A stretch of DNA of 64,000 nt from Gordonia hankookensis (GCF_014673215.1 NZ_JACWMS010000001.1:186001-250000), one strand, 5' to 3'. Positions 48,554 to 59,040 are shown, counted from the first letter of the stretch. Notes: generated by a model not told the origin, from the letters alone. Made by a program: numbers and translations.

Positions 48554-50317
48554 ATGGCCTTCTCCGTCCAGATGCCCGCCCTGGGTGAAAGCGTCACCGA
48601 AGGGACAGTCACGCGGTGGCTGAAGGAGGAGGGCGACACCGTCGAGGCCGACGAGCCATTGCTCGAGGTGTCCACCGACAAAGTCGACACCGAGATCCCC
48701 GCCCCCACTTCGGGTGTGCTGACGAAGATCGTCGCCCAGGAAGACGACGTCGTCGAGGTCGGCGGCGAACTCGCGCTCATCGGTGAGGCCGGCGAGCAGT
48801 CCGGTGGCGACGGTGGCGCCGACTCGAGCGGTGGCGACGAGCCGACCGACGCGGGCGAGCCGGAGCAGGCCGACGAGGCGCCGTCGACGGACGCAGAAGC
48901 ACCGGCAGCAAAGCCCTCGGGCGAATCGACGAAGGGCGGCGGCTCCGCCGAGGGCACCGATGTGGTGATGCCCGAACTCGGCGAGTCGGTGACCGAAGGA
49001 ACCGTGACCAACTGGCTCAAGGCCGTCGGCGACGAGGTCGCCGCCGACGAGCCGCTGCTCGAGGTGTCGACGGACAAGGTCGACACCGAGATCCCGTCGC
49101 CGGTCGCCGGTACATTGCTCGAGATCGTCGCCGAGGAGGACGACGTCATCGAGGTCGGTGGCAAACTCGCCGTGATCGGGGACGCATCTGCTGCGCCGAG
49201 CCAGAAATCTGCCCCGGCACCAGAGGCCGAGAAGGCACCCGAGCCGGCGCCCGAACCCGAGCCGGAGCCGGAGCCGGAGCCGGCATCCGCGCCGGAGCCC
49301 GCACCCGCCGCGCAGTCCGAGAAGCCGGCCGCAGCCGAGCCGAAGACGGTCGAGTCGACCCCGTACGTGACACCGCTGGTCCGAAAGCTGGCTGCGGAGA
49401 ACGACATCGACCTGAACAGCATCAAGGGCACCGGTGTCGGCGGCCGAATCCGCAAGCAGGACGTGCTGGCCGCGGCCGACGCCGCGAAGGCTCCCGCCGA
49501 GACGGCTGCGCCCGCCGCGTCGGCCCCGGCTGCCGCGCAGGCACCCGCAGGCTCGGCGGCGCCGGAGGTCAAGCCCGAGCTGGCCGCACTGCGCGGGACC
49601 ACCCAGAAGATCAACCGGATCCGGCAGATCACCGCGAAGAAGACCCGGGAATCGCTGCAGACCAGCGCACAGCTCACCCAGGTCTTCGAGGTCGACATGA
49701 CCAAGATCGTGTCCCTGCGCAAGCAGGCCAAGGAGTCCTTCAAGGCTTCCGAGGGTGTGAACCTGACCTTCCTGCCGTTCATCGCGAAGGCCGTCGTCGA
49801 GGCGCTCAAGGCGCACCCCAATGTGAACGCGTCGATCGACGAGGACAAGAAAGAGATCACCTACTACGACAAGGTGCATCTCGGCATCGCGGTCGACACC
49901 GAGCAGGGTCTGTTGTCGCCGGTGATCCACAACGCCGATGACCTGTCGATCGCCGGATTGGCCCGTGCGATCGCCGACATCGCGGCGCGCGCACGCAAGG
50001 GCGCCGGCGGCCTCAAGCCCGACGAGCTGGCAGGCGGCACGTTCACCATCACCAACATCGGTAGCCAGGGCGCCTTGTTCGACACCCCGATCCTGGTGCC
50101 GCCGCAGGCGGCGATGCTCGGTACGGGCGCCATCGTGAAGCGCCCGGTCGTCATCTCCGGTGACGACGGTTCGGAGTCGATCGCCGTGCGGTCGATGTCG
50201 TATCTGCCGCTCACCTACGATCACCGCCTGATCGACGGTGCGGATGCGGGCCGCTTCCTCACCACGGTCAAGAAGCGCCTCGAACAAGCCGCGTTCGCCG
50301 CAGATCTCGGCCTCTAG
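48554..50317 (+). CDS. dlaT: Dihydrolipoyl acyltransferase (E2), two lipoyl domains
   Basis: 587 residues from ATG 48554 (AGGAG nine bases upstream). Two lipoyl domains (about 2-76 and 135-212), each with the lipoylated lysine in [12 protein letters not shown]; Glu/Pro/Ala-rich linkers, including an EPEPEPEP run; a peripheral-subunit-binding domain ([24 protein letters not shown]); and the C-terminal catalytic domain ending [15 protein letters not shown] (His and Asp catalytic). In M. tuberculosis DlaT (Rv2215, older name SucB) is the E2 of pyruvate dehydrogenase and part of a peroxynitrite reductase. Downstream lipB and lipA make its cofactor. Confidence 0.94.
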   Translation: MAFSVQMPALGESVTEGTVTRWLKEEGDTVEADEPLLEVSTDKVDTEIPAPTSGVLTKIVAQEDDVVEVGGELALIGEAGEQSGGDGGADSSGGDEPTDAGEPEQADEAPSTDAEAPAAKPSGESTKGGGSAEGTDVVMPELGESVTEGTVTNWLKAVGDEVAADEPLLEVSTDKVDTEIPSPVAGTLLEIVAEEDDVIEVGGKLAVIGDASAAPSQKSAPAPEAEKAPEPAPEPEPEPEPEPASAPEPAPAAQSEKPAAAEPKTVESTPYVTPLVRKLAAENDIDLNSIKGTGVGGRIRKQDVLAAADAAKAPAETAAPAASAPAAAQAPAGSAAPEVKPELAALRGTTQKINRIRQITAKKTRESLQTSAQLTQVFEVDMTKIVSLRKQAKESFKASEGVNLTFLPFIAKAVVEALKAHPNVNASIDEDKKEITYYDKVHLGIAVDTEQGLLSPVIHNADDLSIAGLARAIADIAARARKGAGGLKPDELAGGTFTITNIGSQGALFDTPILVPPQAAMLGTGAIVKRPVVISGDDGSESIAVRSMSYLPLTYDHRLIDGADAGRFLTTVKKRLEQAAFAADLGL

Positions 50318-50323
50318 GACGCG

Positions 50324-51208
50324 ATGCGAGTAGCCGTCGCCGGCTCGCAGGGGTTGATCGGCTCCGCGGTGGTCTCCGCGTTGCGCAACGCCGGCCACAC
50401 CGTGGTCCGGCTGGTCCGTCGCGAGGCCCTGTCCGATGACGAGTTCTCCTGGGACCCCGAGACGTTCGGGGTCCCAGAGGAGAGCCTGCGGGATGTGGAC
50501 GCGGTGATCGGCCTCGGCGGCGTCGGCGTCGGCGACCACCGCTGGACCGGGCGTTTCAAGCAGGAACTCCGGGATTCCCGCATCACCCCGACCGAGGTGC
50601 TCGCCGAAGCGGTCGCGCGGGCCGGCGTGCCGACCTTCATCAGCGCCTCGGCGAGCGGCTTCTACGGTGACACCGGAGATCGGGCGGCCGACGAATCCGC
50701 TTCCGCCGGAGAAGGATTCCTCGCCGGCCTGGTCACCGACTGGGAACAGGCGGCGACCGCGAACGCCGGTGACGATGCCCGCGTGGTGTTGTTGCGCACT
50801 GCGCCGGTGCTCTCCCGCAGGGGCGGATTGTTGTCCCGCCTGCAGCCGGTCTTCTGGCTCGGTCTGGGTGGGGCCATCGGTGACGGCACACAGTACTTCT
50901 CGTGGATCAGCCTGCCGGACGAGGTCCGCGCCATCGCGTTCCTGCTGGAGTCGACGATCAGCGGGCCGGTCAATCTGTCCGCGCCCGGGGCCGTGCCGTT
51001 CAGCGAGTTCGCATCGGCCCTCGGCCGTGCAATGCACCGGCCGGCCGTGCTCAAGGTGCCGGCGTTCGCGGCCAGACGGGTCGGCGGAGAGATGGCCGAG
51101 GAAATGATTCTGTTCAGTCAGCGCGTTGTACCCGGTGTGCTGACCGACAACGGCTTCTCGTTCACCCATCCACAGATCGACGACGCCCTGGAGTACACCC
51201 GTGCGTGA
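50324..51208 (+). CDS. TIGR01777-family NAD(P)-binding epimerase-like protein
   Basis: 294 residues. Extended-SDR start [33 protein letters not shown], then the family's WDPE segment, [27 protein letters not shown] and [10 protein letters not shown] (SASAxGxYG). This is the YfcH/TIGR01777 group of unknown substrate. It corresponds to Rv2216, again between dlaT and lipB, starting 6 bases after dlaT. The end overlaps the lipB start by 8 bases. The constant position between lipoyl genes hints at a link to that pathway, unproven. Confidence 0.88.
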   Translation: MRVAVAGSQGLIGSAVVSALRNAGHTVVRLVRREALSDDEFSWDPETFGVPEESLRDVDAVIGLGGVGVGDHRWTGRFKQELRDSRITPTEVLAEAVARAGVPTFISASASGFYGDTGDRAADESASAGEGFLAGLVTDWEQAATANAGDDARVVLLRTAPVLSRRGGLLSRLQPVFWLGLGGAIGDGTQYFSWISLPDEVRAIAFLLESTISGPVNLSAPGAVPFSEFASALGRAMHRPAVLKVPAFAARRVGGEMAEEMILFSQRVVPGVLTDNGFSFTHPQIDDALEYTRA

Positions 51209-51935
51209 CCGATCCATCCGCAGCTCCACGGCTCCGATCGAGGTGCGTCGTCTGGGCACGCTCGACTACCGGGCGGCCTACGATCTGCAGCACCGGCTCG
51301 CTGCCGACCGCGCCGACGGCACGCTCGACCACGACGTCCTGCTGCTGCTCGAACATCCGTCCACGTACACGGCGGGCAAACGCACCGAGGACTCCGACCG
51401 GCCCACCGACGGCTCGCCGGTGATCGACGTGGACCGCGGTGGCCGCATCACCTGGCACGGGCCGGGACAGCTGGTGGGGTACCCGATCGTCCGTCTCGCC
51501 GAACCACTGGACGTGGTCGAGTACGTCCGCCGACTCGAGGAGGCACTGATCACGGTGTGCGCCGACCTCGGCGTGACCACGGGACGGGTCGACGGCAGGT
51601 CCGGTGTGTGGGTGACCGATCAGAGCGGCGCCGGGAACGGGCCGAACCGAGGCGGCGGAGAGCGCAAACTCGGGCAGATCGGCATCCGGGTGGCGCGTGG
51701 CGTCGCACTGCACGGATTCGCGCTGAACATCGACCCGGATATGTCGGCGTTCGAGTCGATCGTGCCGTGCGGTATCGCCGATGCCGGCGTGACGTCGCTG
51801 AGCCGCGAACTCGAACGACCGATCACCGTCGGTGACACACTCGCACCGGTCGCCGCGGCCGTGCAGTCGGCACTCGACGACCAGAACCGCGCACTCGGTG
51901 CACCCACAACCGCAAGCGTAGGATCTGTGCAGTGA
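51201..51935 (+). CDS. lipB: Octanoyl-[ACP]:protein N-octanoyltransferase
   Basis: 244 residues. LipB motifs: [54 protein letters not shown] (catalytic Lys) and [14 protein letters not shown] (catalytic Cys near residue 190). It transfers octanoate from ACP to lipoyl-domain lysines. A Gly/Asn-rich insertion of about 14 residues ([13 protein letters not shown]) separates GVWV from RKLGQIG. GTG start overlaps the previous gene; its TGA overlaps the lipA GTG (GTGA). Confidence 0.95.
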   Translation: MRDRSIRSSTAPIEVRRLGTLDYRAAYDLQHRLAADRADGTLDHDVLLLLEHPSTYTAGKRTEDSDRPTDGSPVIDVDRGGRITWHGPGQLVGYPIVRLAEPLDVVEYVRRLEEALITVCADLGVTTGRVDGRSGVWVTDQSGAGNGPNRGGGERKLGQIGIRVARGVALHGFALNIDPDMSAFESIVPCGIADAGVTSLSRELERPITVGDTLAPVAAAVQSALDDQNRALGAPTTASVGSVQ

Positions 51936-52966
51936 CCGCGTCTCCCATCACTCCCTCAGACCCCGCCCCCAACGGCCGCAAGCTACTGCGCCTCGAGGTG
52001 CGGAACGCGCAGACCCCCATCGAGCGCAAGCCGAAGTGGATCAAGACGCGCGCGACGATGGGCCCCGAGTACACCGAACTCAAGGGCCTCGTGAAGCGTG
52101 AGGGTCTGCACACGGTGTGCGAGGAAGCGGGCTGCCCCAACATCTACGAATGCTGGGAGGATCGCGAGGCGACGTTCTTGATCGGTGGCGAACAGTGCAC
52201 GCGCCGTTGCGATTTCTGCCAGATCGATACCGGCAAGCCTGCCGAACTCGACCGCGACGAGCCGCGCCGGGTCGCCGAGAGCGTGCAGGCGATGGGCTTG
52301 CGCTACTCGACCATCACGGGCGTCGCCCGCGACGACCTGCCGGACGAGGGCGCCTGGCTCTACGCCGAGACCGTGCGCGCCATCCACCGGCTCAACCCGG
52401 GCACCGGGGTGGAGAATCTCATCCCTGATTTCCACGCCAAGCCGGATCTGTTGGCCGAGGTGTTCGAGGCCCGGCCCGAAGTGCTGGCCCACAACCTGGA
52501 GACGGTGCCGCGGATTTTCAAGCGCATCCGCCCGGCGTTCCGCTACGAGCGATCACTCGACGTCATCACCCAGGCCCGCGACTTCGGCCTCGTGACAAAG
52601 TCGAACCTCATCCTCGGTATGGGTGAGACACCCGAAGAAGTGCAGAGCGCCATCGTCGATCTGCACGAGGCCGGCTGCGACATCCTGACCATCACGCAGT
52701 ACCTGCGCCCCTCGCCGCGTCACCACCCGGTGGAACGGTGGGTGAAGCCCGAAGAGTTCGTCGACCACTCCGAGTTCGCGACGGAGGTCGGGTTCGCGGG
52801 CGTCATGGCGGGCCCGCTGGTGCGCTCCTCGTATCGTGCCGGACGTCTGTACGCCCAGGCCATGGCTCGTCACGGTCGAGAACTCGCCCCGGCGATGGCC
52901 CACCTGGCCGACGGCGGCTCGGCCAGCCAGGAGGCCACGAGCCTGCTGGAACGACTCGCGCGATAG
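51932..52966 (+). CDS. lipA: Lipoyl synthase (radical SAM)
   Basis: 344 residues with both 4Fe-4S clusters readable: auxiliary cluster cysteines in [13 protein letters not shown] and the radical-SAM motif CTRRCDFC (about residues 90-97). The C-terminal [10 protein letters not shown] holds the conserved RSSY serine ligand. It inserts two sulfurs into octanoyl groups to give lipoate. Coupled to lipB by a 4-base overlap. Confidence 0.97.
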   Translation: MTASPITPSDPAPNGRKLLRLEVRNAQTPIERKPKWIKTRATMGPEYTELKGLVKREGLHTVCEEAGCPNIYECWEDREATFLIGGEQCTRRCDFCQIDTGKPAELDRDEPRRVAESVQAMGLRYSTITGVARDDLPDEGAWLYAETVRAIHRLNPGTGVENLIPDFHAKPDLLAEVFEARPEVLAHNLETVPRIFKRIRPAFRYERSLDVITQARDFGLVTKSNLILGMGETPEEVQSAIVDLHEAGCDILTITQYLRPSPRHHPVERWVKPEEFVDHSEFATEVGFAGVMAGPLVRSSYRAGRLYAQAMARHGRELAPAMAHLADGGSASQEATSLLERLAR

Positions 52967-53017
52967 AGATCGACCGCCGGGTCCGACGCGCGAAACCTGC
53001 GACGTAAACTGGTCAGC

Positions 53018-53758
53018 ATGGCAAAGGCGCAAGACAAAGAGGCGAAGGCCGAAGCGAAGAAGGCCCGCAGGCAGGCGTCCCGGGAACGCTACAAGCAGCT
53101 GTGGCAGGCCTTCCAGATGCAGCGCAAGGAAGACAAACGGCTGATCCCGTACATGGCCGGGCTGTTCGTCCTGATCGTCGCGGTCTTCGTGGTCCTCGGC
53201 CTGATCTTCGGTTCGGTCTGGCTGCTGCTTCCGCTGGGCATCGTCCTCGGTCTGCTCGCCGCCTTCATCCTGTTCGGACGGCGCGTACAGCGCACCGTCT
53301 ACACCAAGGCGGAGGGGCAGGCAGGTGCCGCCGGCTGGGCGCTGGGCAACATGCGCGGCCAATGGCGGGTCAAGCAGGCGGTGTCGGGCAACGCCCACCT
53401 CGACGCTGTCCACCGGGTGATCGGCAAACCTGGTGTGATCCTCGTCGGCGAAGGGTCACCGACCCGCGTCAAAACTCTGCTCGCGCAAGAGAAGAAGAAG
53501 GTCGCCCGAGTCGTCGGCGACACACCGATCTACGAGATCGTGGTGGGCAACGACGACGGGCTGGTCCCGCTGAGCAAGCTGGAAAAGCACATCAACAAGC
53601 TGCCGCGCAACATCGACAGCAAGCGGATCGATGCCCTGGAGGGTCGCCTCGCCGCGCTGGGCGGCCGCAATCAGCAGGGCCCGGGTATGCCGAAGGGACC
53701 GGTACCCGGCAACGCCAAGGTCCGCGGGATGCAGCGTACGGCTCGACGTCGCGGCTGA
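53018..53758 (+). CDS. DUF4191 membrane protein (Rv2219-like)
   Basis: 246 residues. A basic Lys/Arg/Glu N-terminus (1-40) precedes two adjacent membrane helices (YMAGLFVLIVAVFVVLGLIF and LLLPLGIVLGLLAAFILFG). A cytosolic domain follows with WALGNMRGQWRVKQAVSGNAHLDAVHRVIGKPGVILVGEG, typical of DUF4191, and a Lys/Arg-rich tail. Function unknown. Same neighbour relation as Rv2219 after lipA in M. tuberculosis. Good ATG start 51 bases after lipA. Confidence 0.88.
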   Translation: MAKAQDKEAKAEAKKARRQASRERYKQLWQAFQMQRKEDKRLIPYMAGLFVLIVAVFVVLGLIFGSVWLLLPLGIVLGLLAAFILFGRRVQRTVYTKAEGQAGAAGWALGNMRGQWRVKQAVSGNAHLDAVHRVIGKPGVILVGEGSPTRVKTLLAQEKKKVARVVGDTPIYEIVVGNDDGLVPLSKLEKHINKLPRNIDSKRIDALEGRLAALGGRNQQGPGMPKGPVPGNAKVRGMQRTARRRG

Positions 53759-53773
53759 ACCCACCGCGCGCAG

Positions 53774-54526
53774 TCAGTCCAGAAATCCGTGCAGCAGGGT
53801 CGCCGTGCCCTCGATGTGAGCACGCATCGCATCGGCTGCGCCGGCCGGATCGCCCGTCAGGATGGCGATCACGATCGCCTCGTGTTGCTCATCGGAATGC
53901 GTGATGTTCGGTTCGAGTTGCGGGATGCGGTCGAGTAGCCGATTGATCCGCATCCGGTTGTCGGCAACCAGGCCCACCAGCGACGGCGCCCCCGCGGCCT
54001 CCGCGATCGCGAGGTGCAGTCGTGAGTCGAGCCTGCGGTAGTCGTCGTCGGTGGCGTCCCGGATGTCGGTCAGGCGCGTCCACAGCGCCTCGCGTTCGGT
54101 GGCCGAGAACGTGCGTCCCGCGGCCATCCGGGCCGCGCCCGCCTCCAGGATCTCGCGGAGCCGGAGTACATCGTCGAGGTCGGCGCGGGTGACCGGCTCG
54201 TCGTCGTCCCCCGCAGGCCCGCCGGTGTGATCGACCGCACCGGGCGCCGGAAGTACGTCGGTGAGAAACGTGCCGCCGTACCGCCCCCTCTTGGAGACCA
54301 GGAATCCCGCGTCGGCCAGCGCCTTGATCGCCTCCCGGACGGTGTCCCGGCTGACCCCGAGACGCACGGCGAGTTCCCGCTCGGGCGGAATCGACTCCCC
54401 CGGCTCGAACACTCCGAGTCGGATCAGCTGTAGCAGGCGACCCACGGTCTCTTCGAACGCGTTCGCCGGCCGCACCGGCGCCAGCAGTGCGTCCGCGAGT
54501 TGTTCGGAACGGGCCCGGATGGTCAT
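53774..54526 (-). CDS. FadR-type GntR transcriptional regulator (FCD domain)
   Basis: 250 residues. Winged helix with GESIPPERELAVRLGVSRDTVREAIKALADAGFLVSKRGRYGGTFL (about 37-82), then a helical FCD effector domain (from about 108: LDDVLRLREILEAGAARMAAGRTF...) with Asp/His residues placed to bind a metal or carboxylate. It is the last gene of the minus-strand amine operon, 7 bases after the SDR stop, so it probably autoregulates and controls the operon and the divergent permease. Not in the M. tuberculosis block. Confidence 0.87.
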   Translation of the reverse strand: MTIRARSEQLADALLAPVRPANAFEETVGRLLQLIRLGVFEPGESIPPERELAVRLGVSRDTVREAIKALADAGFLVSKRGRYGGTFLTDVLPAPGAVDHTGGPAGDDDEPVTRADLDDVLRLREILEAGAARMAAGRTFSATEREALWTRLTDIRDATDDDYRRLDSRLHLAIAEAAGAPSLVGLVADNRMRINRLLDRIPQLEPNITHSDEQHEAIVIAILTGDPAGAADAMRAHIEGTATLLHGFLD

Positions 54527-54533
54527 CGCATCC

Positions 54534-55319
54534 CTACAGGGGTGTCACGTACGCCGAGCTGATGCCGCCGTCGACCAGGAACGTCGACGCCGTGATGAAC
54601 GACGCGTCGTCGCTGGCGAGGAACGCGACCGCGGCGGCGAGCTCCTCTGGTTCGGCGAACCGCCCGACCGGTACGTGGATCAATCGTCGCGCCGCGCGTT
54701 CGGGATCCTTCGCGAACAGTTCCTTGAGCAGCGGGGTGTTCACCGGCCCGGGACACAGTGCATTGACCCTGATGCCCTGCCTCGCGTACTGCACACCGAG
54801 CTCGCGTGACATCGCCAGCACACCACCCTTGGAGGCGGTGTAGGAGATCTGTGAGGTGGCCGATCCCATCACGGCGACGAACGATGCGGTGTTGATGATC
54901 GATCCCCGACCGGCCGGACCCATGTGACGCAACGCCGCGCGGCAGGAGAAGTAGACCGACGTCAGGTTCACCTGCTGGACCCGATCCCAGGCATCGAGTT
55001 CGGTCGTCTCGATGAGATCGTCGTCGGGTGGCGAGATACCCGCGTTGTTGAACGCGATGTCGACCGAGCCGTAACGCTGTGCCGCCGTGTCGAACAGCGC
55101 GTCCACCTGGCCCTGGTCTGCGACGTCGACGTCGACGAACAGACCGTCGACCTCGTCGGCCGCCCGCCGGCCGGCGTCGCGGTCCAGATCACCGATGACG
55201 ATCGTCGCGCCCTCCGCCCGCATCCGGCGGGCCGAGGCCAGACCGATCCCGCCGGCACCGCCGGTGACCACGGCGACCTTGCCGGACAGACGCTGGGTCA
55301 GATCGACTGTGCTGCTCAT
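54534..55319 (-). CDS. SDR dehydrogenase of the amine-catabolism operon
   Basis: 261-residue classical SDR: VAVVTGGAGGIGLASARRM, FVDVDVAD, NNAGISPP, SFVAVMGSATSQISYTASKGGVLAMSRELG (Ser, and YxxxK) and the C-terminal LVDGGISSAYVTPL. DLDRD at the end of the second strand favours NAD(H). Its ATG overlaps the aldehyde dehydrogenase stop by 4 bases. In this context it may oxidise a gamma-glutamylated amino alcohol to the aldehyde used by the next enzyme; that is inference from gene content. Confidence 0.85.
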   Translation of the reverse strand: MSSTVDLTQRLSGKVAVVTGGAGGIGLASARRMRAEGATIVIGDLDRDAGRRAADEVDGLFVDVDVADQGQVDALFDTAAQRYGSVDIAFNNAGISPPDDDLIETTELDAWDRVQQVNLTSVYFSCRAALRHMGPAGRGSIINTASFVAVMGSATSQISYTASKGGVLAMSRELGVQYARQGIRVNALCPGPVNTPLLKELFAKDPERAARRLIHVPVGRFAEPEELAAAVAFLASDDASFITASTFLVDGGISSAYVTPL

Positions 55320-56701
55320 GATGTCCCTTCTGCCTGCGGGTCGGGTCCGACCGCGATGAAGACGTTCTTGGTCTCGGTGAAGGCCGACGGCGCGTCTGGC
55401 CCGAGTTCTCGCCCGATACCCGACTGCTTGTAGCCGCCGAACGGTGTCGAATACCGCACCGCCGAATGCGAATTCACGGACAGATTCCCCGACGCCACCG
55501 CTCGCGAGACCCGCATCGCCCGCGACAGGTTCTCGGTCCAGATCGACCCGGACAGTCCGTACGCGGAATCGTTCGCCATCGCGACGGCCTGGGCCTCGTC
55601 GTCGAACGCCTGGACCGTGACCACCGGCCCGAAGATCTCCTCACGCACACTGCGATCATCCGGTTGCGGCGTCAGCACCGTCGGCGGAAACCAGAATCCG
55701 GGCCCGTCCGGAGCGCTGCCCCGGAAGGCGACCGGCGCCCCGTCCGGCACGTAGGACGCGACCTTCTCCCAATGCGGCCGCGACACGAGCGGACCCATCT
55801 CGGTGCCGTCGTCGCGTGGATCCCCCACCCGCACCCCGGCCACAGCCGGTTCGAGCCGTTCCATGAACTCGTCGTAGATACTGCGCTGCACCAGGATTCG
55901 ACTTCTGGCACAGCAGTCCTGGCCGGCGTTGTCGAAGACGCCATACGGTGCGGTCGCGGCGGCACGCGCCACGTCGGAGTCGGCGAACACGATGTTCGCA
56001 CTCTTGCCACCGAGCTCGAGGGTGACCTGTTTGACCGATTGCGCAGCCTGTTCCATCACGCGCCTGCCGGTGCGTGTGGACCCGGTGAAGACGACCTTGC
56101 CGATGCCCGGATGGCCGATGATCGCCTCTCCGACCACATCACCGCGGCCGGGCAACACCTGCAACAGGCCTTCCGGCAGACCGGATTCGACCGCGAGTTC
56201 GGCGAGACGGATCGACGTGAGCGGCGTCCATTCGGCCGGTTTCACGATCACCGCGTTCCCGGCCGCCAGCGCCGGCCCGAAGCCCCAGGAGGCGATCGTC
56301 ATCGGAAAGTTCCAGGGCGTGATCACACCGACCACGCCGATGGGCTCGGCAAAGGTGATGTCGACCCCACCCGACACCGGTATCTGCCTGCCGGCCAATC
56401 GTTCTGGTGTGGCCGAGTAAAAGGTCAGAACGTCGCGCACATGGTCGGCCTCCCACATCGCCTGTCCGAGCGGGTGACCGGAGTTCGTGACCTCGAGGTC
56501 GGCGAGTTCCCGGCGGTGCGCCTCGACAGCAGCTGCGAACGCGCGCAGCGCCATCCCACGCGAAGCCGGGGTCGACCCGGCCCAGGACCGCTGCGCCCGC
56601 TGGGCATCTGTCACCGCCCGGTCGACCGCGGCCGCGTCGAGCATCTCGACGTCGGCGAAAACCTCGGCCGTCGCCGGGTTGACGAGTTCCATCACGGTCA
56701 T
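55316..56701 (-). CDS. NAD-dependent aldehyde dehydrogenase
   Basis: 461 residues from ATG 56701, overlapping the upstream hydrolase stop by 4 bases; the frame is open further up only as a shadow. ALDH motifs: TPWNFPMTIASWGFGPALAAGN, FTGSTRTGR, LELGGKSANIVFADSD (catalytic Glu) and FDNAGQDCCARSRILV (catalytic Cys near residue 263), then EEIFGPV. Closest in feel to the PuuC/betaine-aldehyde/gamma-aminobutyraldehyde group. Within the operon it would oxidise the gamma-glutamylated aldehyde to the acid. Confidence 0.88.
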   Translation of the reverse strand: MTVMELVNPATAEVFADVEMLDAAAVDRAVTDAQRAQRSWAGSTPASRGMALRAFAAAVEAHRRELADLEVTNSGHPLGQAMWEADHVRDVLTFYSATPERLAGRQIPVSGGVDITFAEPIGVVGVITPWNFPMTIASWGFGPALAAGNAVIVKPAEWTPLTSIRLAELAVESGLPEGLLQVLPGRGDVVGEAIIGHPGIGKVVFTGSTRTGRRVMEQAAQSVKQVTLELGGKSANIVFADSDVARAAATAPYGVFDNAGQDCCARSRILVQRSIYDEFMERLEPAVAGVRVGDPRDDGTEMGPLVSRPHWEKVASYVPDGAPVAFRGSAPDGPGFWFPPTVLTPQPDDRSVREEIFGPVVTVQAFDDEAQAVAMANDSAYGLSGSIWTENLSRAMRVSRAVASGNLSVNSHSAVRYSTPFGGYKQSGIGRELGPDAPSAFTETKNVFIAVGPDPQAEGTS

Positions 56702-57477
56702 GCATCGACCTCCGATCGTCGCGTCATCCACACACGCCCCGCATCGACGATCGCCGCGAACAGACGCAGATCGTCCAGGCGTTCCTCCGGATGCCACTGC
56801 ACCGCGAGGACAAACGGTTCTCCCGGGCGTTCCACCGCCTCGATCACCCCCTCGTCGTCTCGCGCACACACCACGAGACCGTCGCCCACGCGGTCGATCG
56901 CCTGGTGGTGATAGCACTCCGCCGACGTCTGTTCGCCCATCAGCGAGGCGAGCCGGGTTCCCGGCGTCACCGAGATCCTGGTCGTGGTGAACACCGCGTT
57001 GCCCGCCTGGTGCCGAGAATGTCCGAGGACATCCGGCAGGTGTTGATGCAACGTCCCGCCGAAGGCCACGTTGATCACCTGAGCGCCGCGACAGATGCCG
57101 AGCATCGGCACACCGGCCCGCAGTGCGGCATCGAACAGGGCGAACTCCCACGCATCCCGGTCCACCCGGGGTTCGTCGGTCGCCGGATGCGGTTGCCGGC
57201 CATAGGAACCCGGATCGAGGTCCTTTCCCCCGGTCAGCACCAGCGCGTCCAGACCGTCCACGACCCGGTCGGCCACCGTCGCGTCCACGGGTTGCGGGGG
57301 CAACAACGTGGCGATACCGCCACACCGCGTCACACCGTCGAAGTAGACGCGGGGCAGAAAGCTCGCGTGCACGTCCCAGACCCCGGTCCGCGACGGTTCG
57401 AGGTACGTCGTCATCCCGACGATCGGCCCGGCCGCCGGACCTCCACGATCGGTGGTCTCACAGTCGCTCAAAGCCAC
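56698..57477 (-). CDS. Gamma-glutamyl hydrolase, class I glutamine amidotransferase-like (PuuD type)
   Basis: 259 residues. Class I amidotransferase-like triad: Cys in MLGICRGAQVINVAFGG (near residue 118), His and Glu in AVQWHPEE near residue 222. The PuuD-type start GPIVGMTTYLEP...FLPRVYFDGV is present. PuuD splits gamma-glutamyl-GABA into glutamate and GABA; here the same chemistry would release the oxidised amine product and return glutamate. The GTG start overlaps the glutamine-synthetase-like gene by 20 bases, so the two are coupled. Confidence 0.87.
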   Translation of the reverse strand: MALSDCETTDRGGPAAGPIVGMTTYLEPSRTGVWDVHASFLPRVYFDGVTRCGGIATLLPPQPVDATVADRVVDGLDALVLTGGKDLDPGSYGRQPHPATDEPRVDRDAWEFALFDAALRAGVPMLGICRGAQVINVAFGGTLHQHLPDVLGHSRHQAGNAVFTTTRISVTPGTRLASLMGEQTSAECYHHQAIDRVGDGLVVCARDDEGVIEAVERPGEPFVLAVQWHPEERLDDLRLFAAIVDAGRVWMTRRSEVDA

Positions 57478-58819
57478 GCACCCTCTCCCAATCGGTCACG
57501 GCCGCACCGTACGCCGCCAGCTCCACCCGGGCGTTGTTGAGGTAGTGCTCGACGACGTCCACGCCGAACGCACGCGCGGCCAGCGCGGAGCCCGCGAACA
57601 GTTCGGCGGCCTCCGACAACGATGTCGGAAGCCGCTGCGCCGACCCCAGATAGGCGTTACCCGTGGCGATCTCGGGCAACGTCAGCTCTCGGTCGATGCC
57701 ATCGAGACCACCCGCGATGAGGGCGGATACCGCCAGATACTGATTGACGTCGCCGCCCGGCGCCCGGCATTCGACCCGCATACCCGGGCCCCGCCCGACC
57801 ACCCGCAGGGCGCAGGTGCGATTGTCCAGTCCCCACGCGATCGCCGTCGGCGCGAAACTCCCGTCGACAAAACGCTTGTAGGAGTTGATGTTCGGCGCAT
57901 AGAGCAGCGTCAGCTCCCGCAACGAGGCGATGACACCCGCGATGAAGTTGCCGAACATCGGCGACATCCCGTGCTCAGCGTCGTCGTCGGCGAAGACCGG
58001 GGTGCCGTCCGGCTCCCGCAGTGAGATGTGGATGTGACAGCTGTTGCCCTCACGCTCGTCGAACTTGGCCATGAACGTCAGGCTCTTGCCGTGCCGGTCC
58101 GCGATCTCCTTTGCTCCGTTGCGATAGATCGTGTGGTTGTCGCAGGTCACCAGCGCATGGTCGTAGCGGAACGCGATCTCCTGCTGGCCCAGATTGCATT
58201 CCCCCTTGACCCCCTCGCAATACATCCCCGCGCCACTCATCCCCCGCCGGATGTCACGCAGGAGCGGCTCCATCCGGGTCGATGCGAGCATGGCGTAGTC
58301 GACGTTGTAATCGGTCGCCGGCGTCAACTCGTGATATCGCCTGGCCCACGCCTCGCGATAGGTGTCGTCGAACACCATGAACTCCAGCTCGGTTCCGACG
58401 AAAGGAACCAACCCACGCTCGTCGAGCCGATCGAGCTGTCGGCGGAGGATGTTGCGCGGCGCCACCGTCACCGGCGAACCGGTCGTCGTGTTCAGATCCG
58501 CCAGGACCAGCGCGGTTCCCGGCAACCAGGGCACCCGACGCAGCGTCGAGACGTCCGGGGTCATCACCATGTCGCCGTACCCGGTGTCCCAACTCGACAT
58601 GGCGTACCCATCGACGGTGTTCATCTCCACGTCCACGGCCAGCAGATAGTCACAGCATTCCGACCCGTGTGCGGCCACGTCGTCGAGAAACAGGCGCGCG
58701 GAGATCCGCTTGCCGGTGAGGCGCCCCTGCATGTCCGGGAACGCCACGATCACCGTGTCGATCTCGTCGGCCGCGACGAGCTCCTGCAGATCGGTCAGGT
58801 CCAGCATGCCGTCGGTCAT
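57458..58819 (-). CDS. Glutamine synthetase-like gamma-glutamylamide ligase (PuuA/GlnA3-GlnA4 type)
   Basis: 453 residues from ATG 58819 (GAGGAG seven bases upstream). Glutamine-synthetase fold: GTELEFMVFDDTY, KGECNLGQQEIAF, SCHIHISL, NSYKRFVDGSFAPTAIAWGLDNRTCALRV. It differs from true GlnA (encoded at 61.5 kb): it lacks the Tyr-containing [10 protein letters not shown] adenylylation loop and carries APGGDVNQYLAVSALIAGGLDGI. Relatives ligate glutamate to polyamines (PuuA, Streptomyces GlnA3) or ethanolamine (GlnA4). First gene of the operon; substrate probably an amine imported by the divergent permease. Confidence 0.87.
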   Translation of the reverse strand: MTDGMLDLTDLQELVAADEIDTVIVAFPDMQGRLTGKRISARLFLDDVAAHGSECCDYLLAVDVEMNTVDGYAMSSWDTGYGDMVMTPDVSTLRRVPWLPGTALVLADLNTTTGSPVTVAPRNILRRQLDRLDERGLVPFVGTELEFMVFDDTYREAWARRYHELTPATDYNVDYAMLASTRMEPLLRDIRRGMSGAGMYCEGVKGECNLGQQEIAFRYDHALVTCDNHTIYRNGAKEIADRHGKSLTFMAKFDEREGNSCHIHISLREPDGTPVFADDDAEHGMSPMFGNFIAGVIASLRELTLLYAPNINSYKRFVDGSFAPTAIAWGLDNRTCALRVVGRGPGMRVECRAPGGDVNQYLAVSALIAGGLDGIDRELTLPEIATGNAYLGSAQRLPTSLSEAAELFAGSALAARAFGVDVVEHYLNNARVELAAYGAAVTDWERVRGFERL

Positions 58820-58952
58820 CCCGTACTCCTCTGTGCGCGCTCGTGACCGAACTCTCCTGCGCCGGTCAGCCACAGTCAACCATTGGACGAACGCCCAACT
58901 CCTCGTCACCGCCCGATTTAACCCGATTGTTTCGTTTAAAGGTGGGTGAGCC

Positions 58953-58965
58953 GACCATTGAGGTC
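58953..58965. promoter_or_regulatory. Candidate GntR operator in the divergent amine promoter region
   Basis: GACC-ATTGA-GGTC, a short inverted repeat in the 221-base region between the ligase gene and the permease. FadR-type regulators bind similar short palindromes. Arms are only 4 bp, so support is weak. No other gene or clear RNA element is seen in this region. Confidence 0.25.
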
Positions 58966-59040
58966 CTATTCTGCCTTATCAGTTGCTCGGGCGTCCCGCC
59001 CCGCGCACACGATCCGGTCTGAGTGAGAGCGAGCACCGCG

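Noticed and set aside
48545..51259. A 904-codon minus-strand open frame
   Set aside because: Antisense to dlaT and the TIGR01777 gene; composition is that of a shadow frame.
56702..57325. N-terminal extension of the aldehyde dehydrogenase
   Set aside because: Arg/Gly-rich shadow of the hydrolase gene; ALDH homology begins at ATG 56701.
58918..58933. GlnR-like half-sites (TTAAC-N6-GTTTC) in the amine promoter region
   Set aside because: Only the inner junction of a box matches; the outer 5-mers do not fit, so it is not called.
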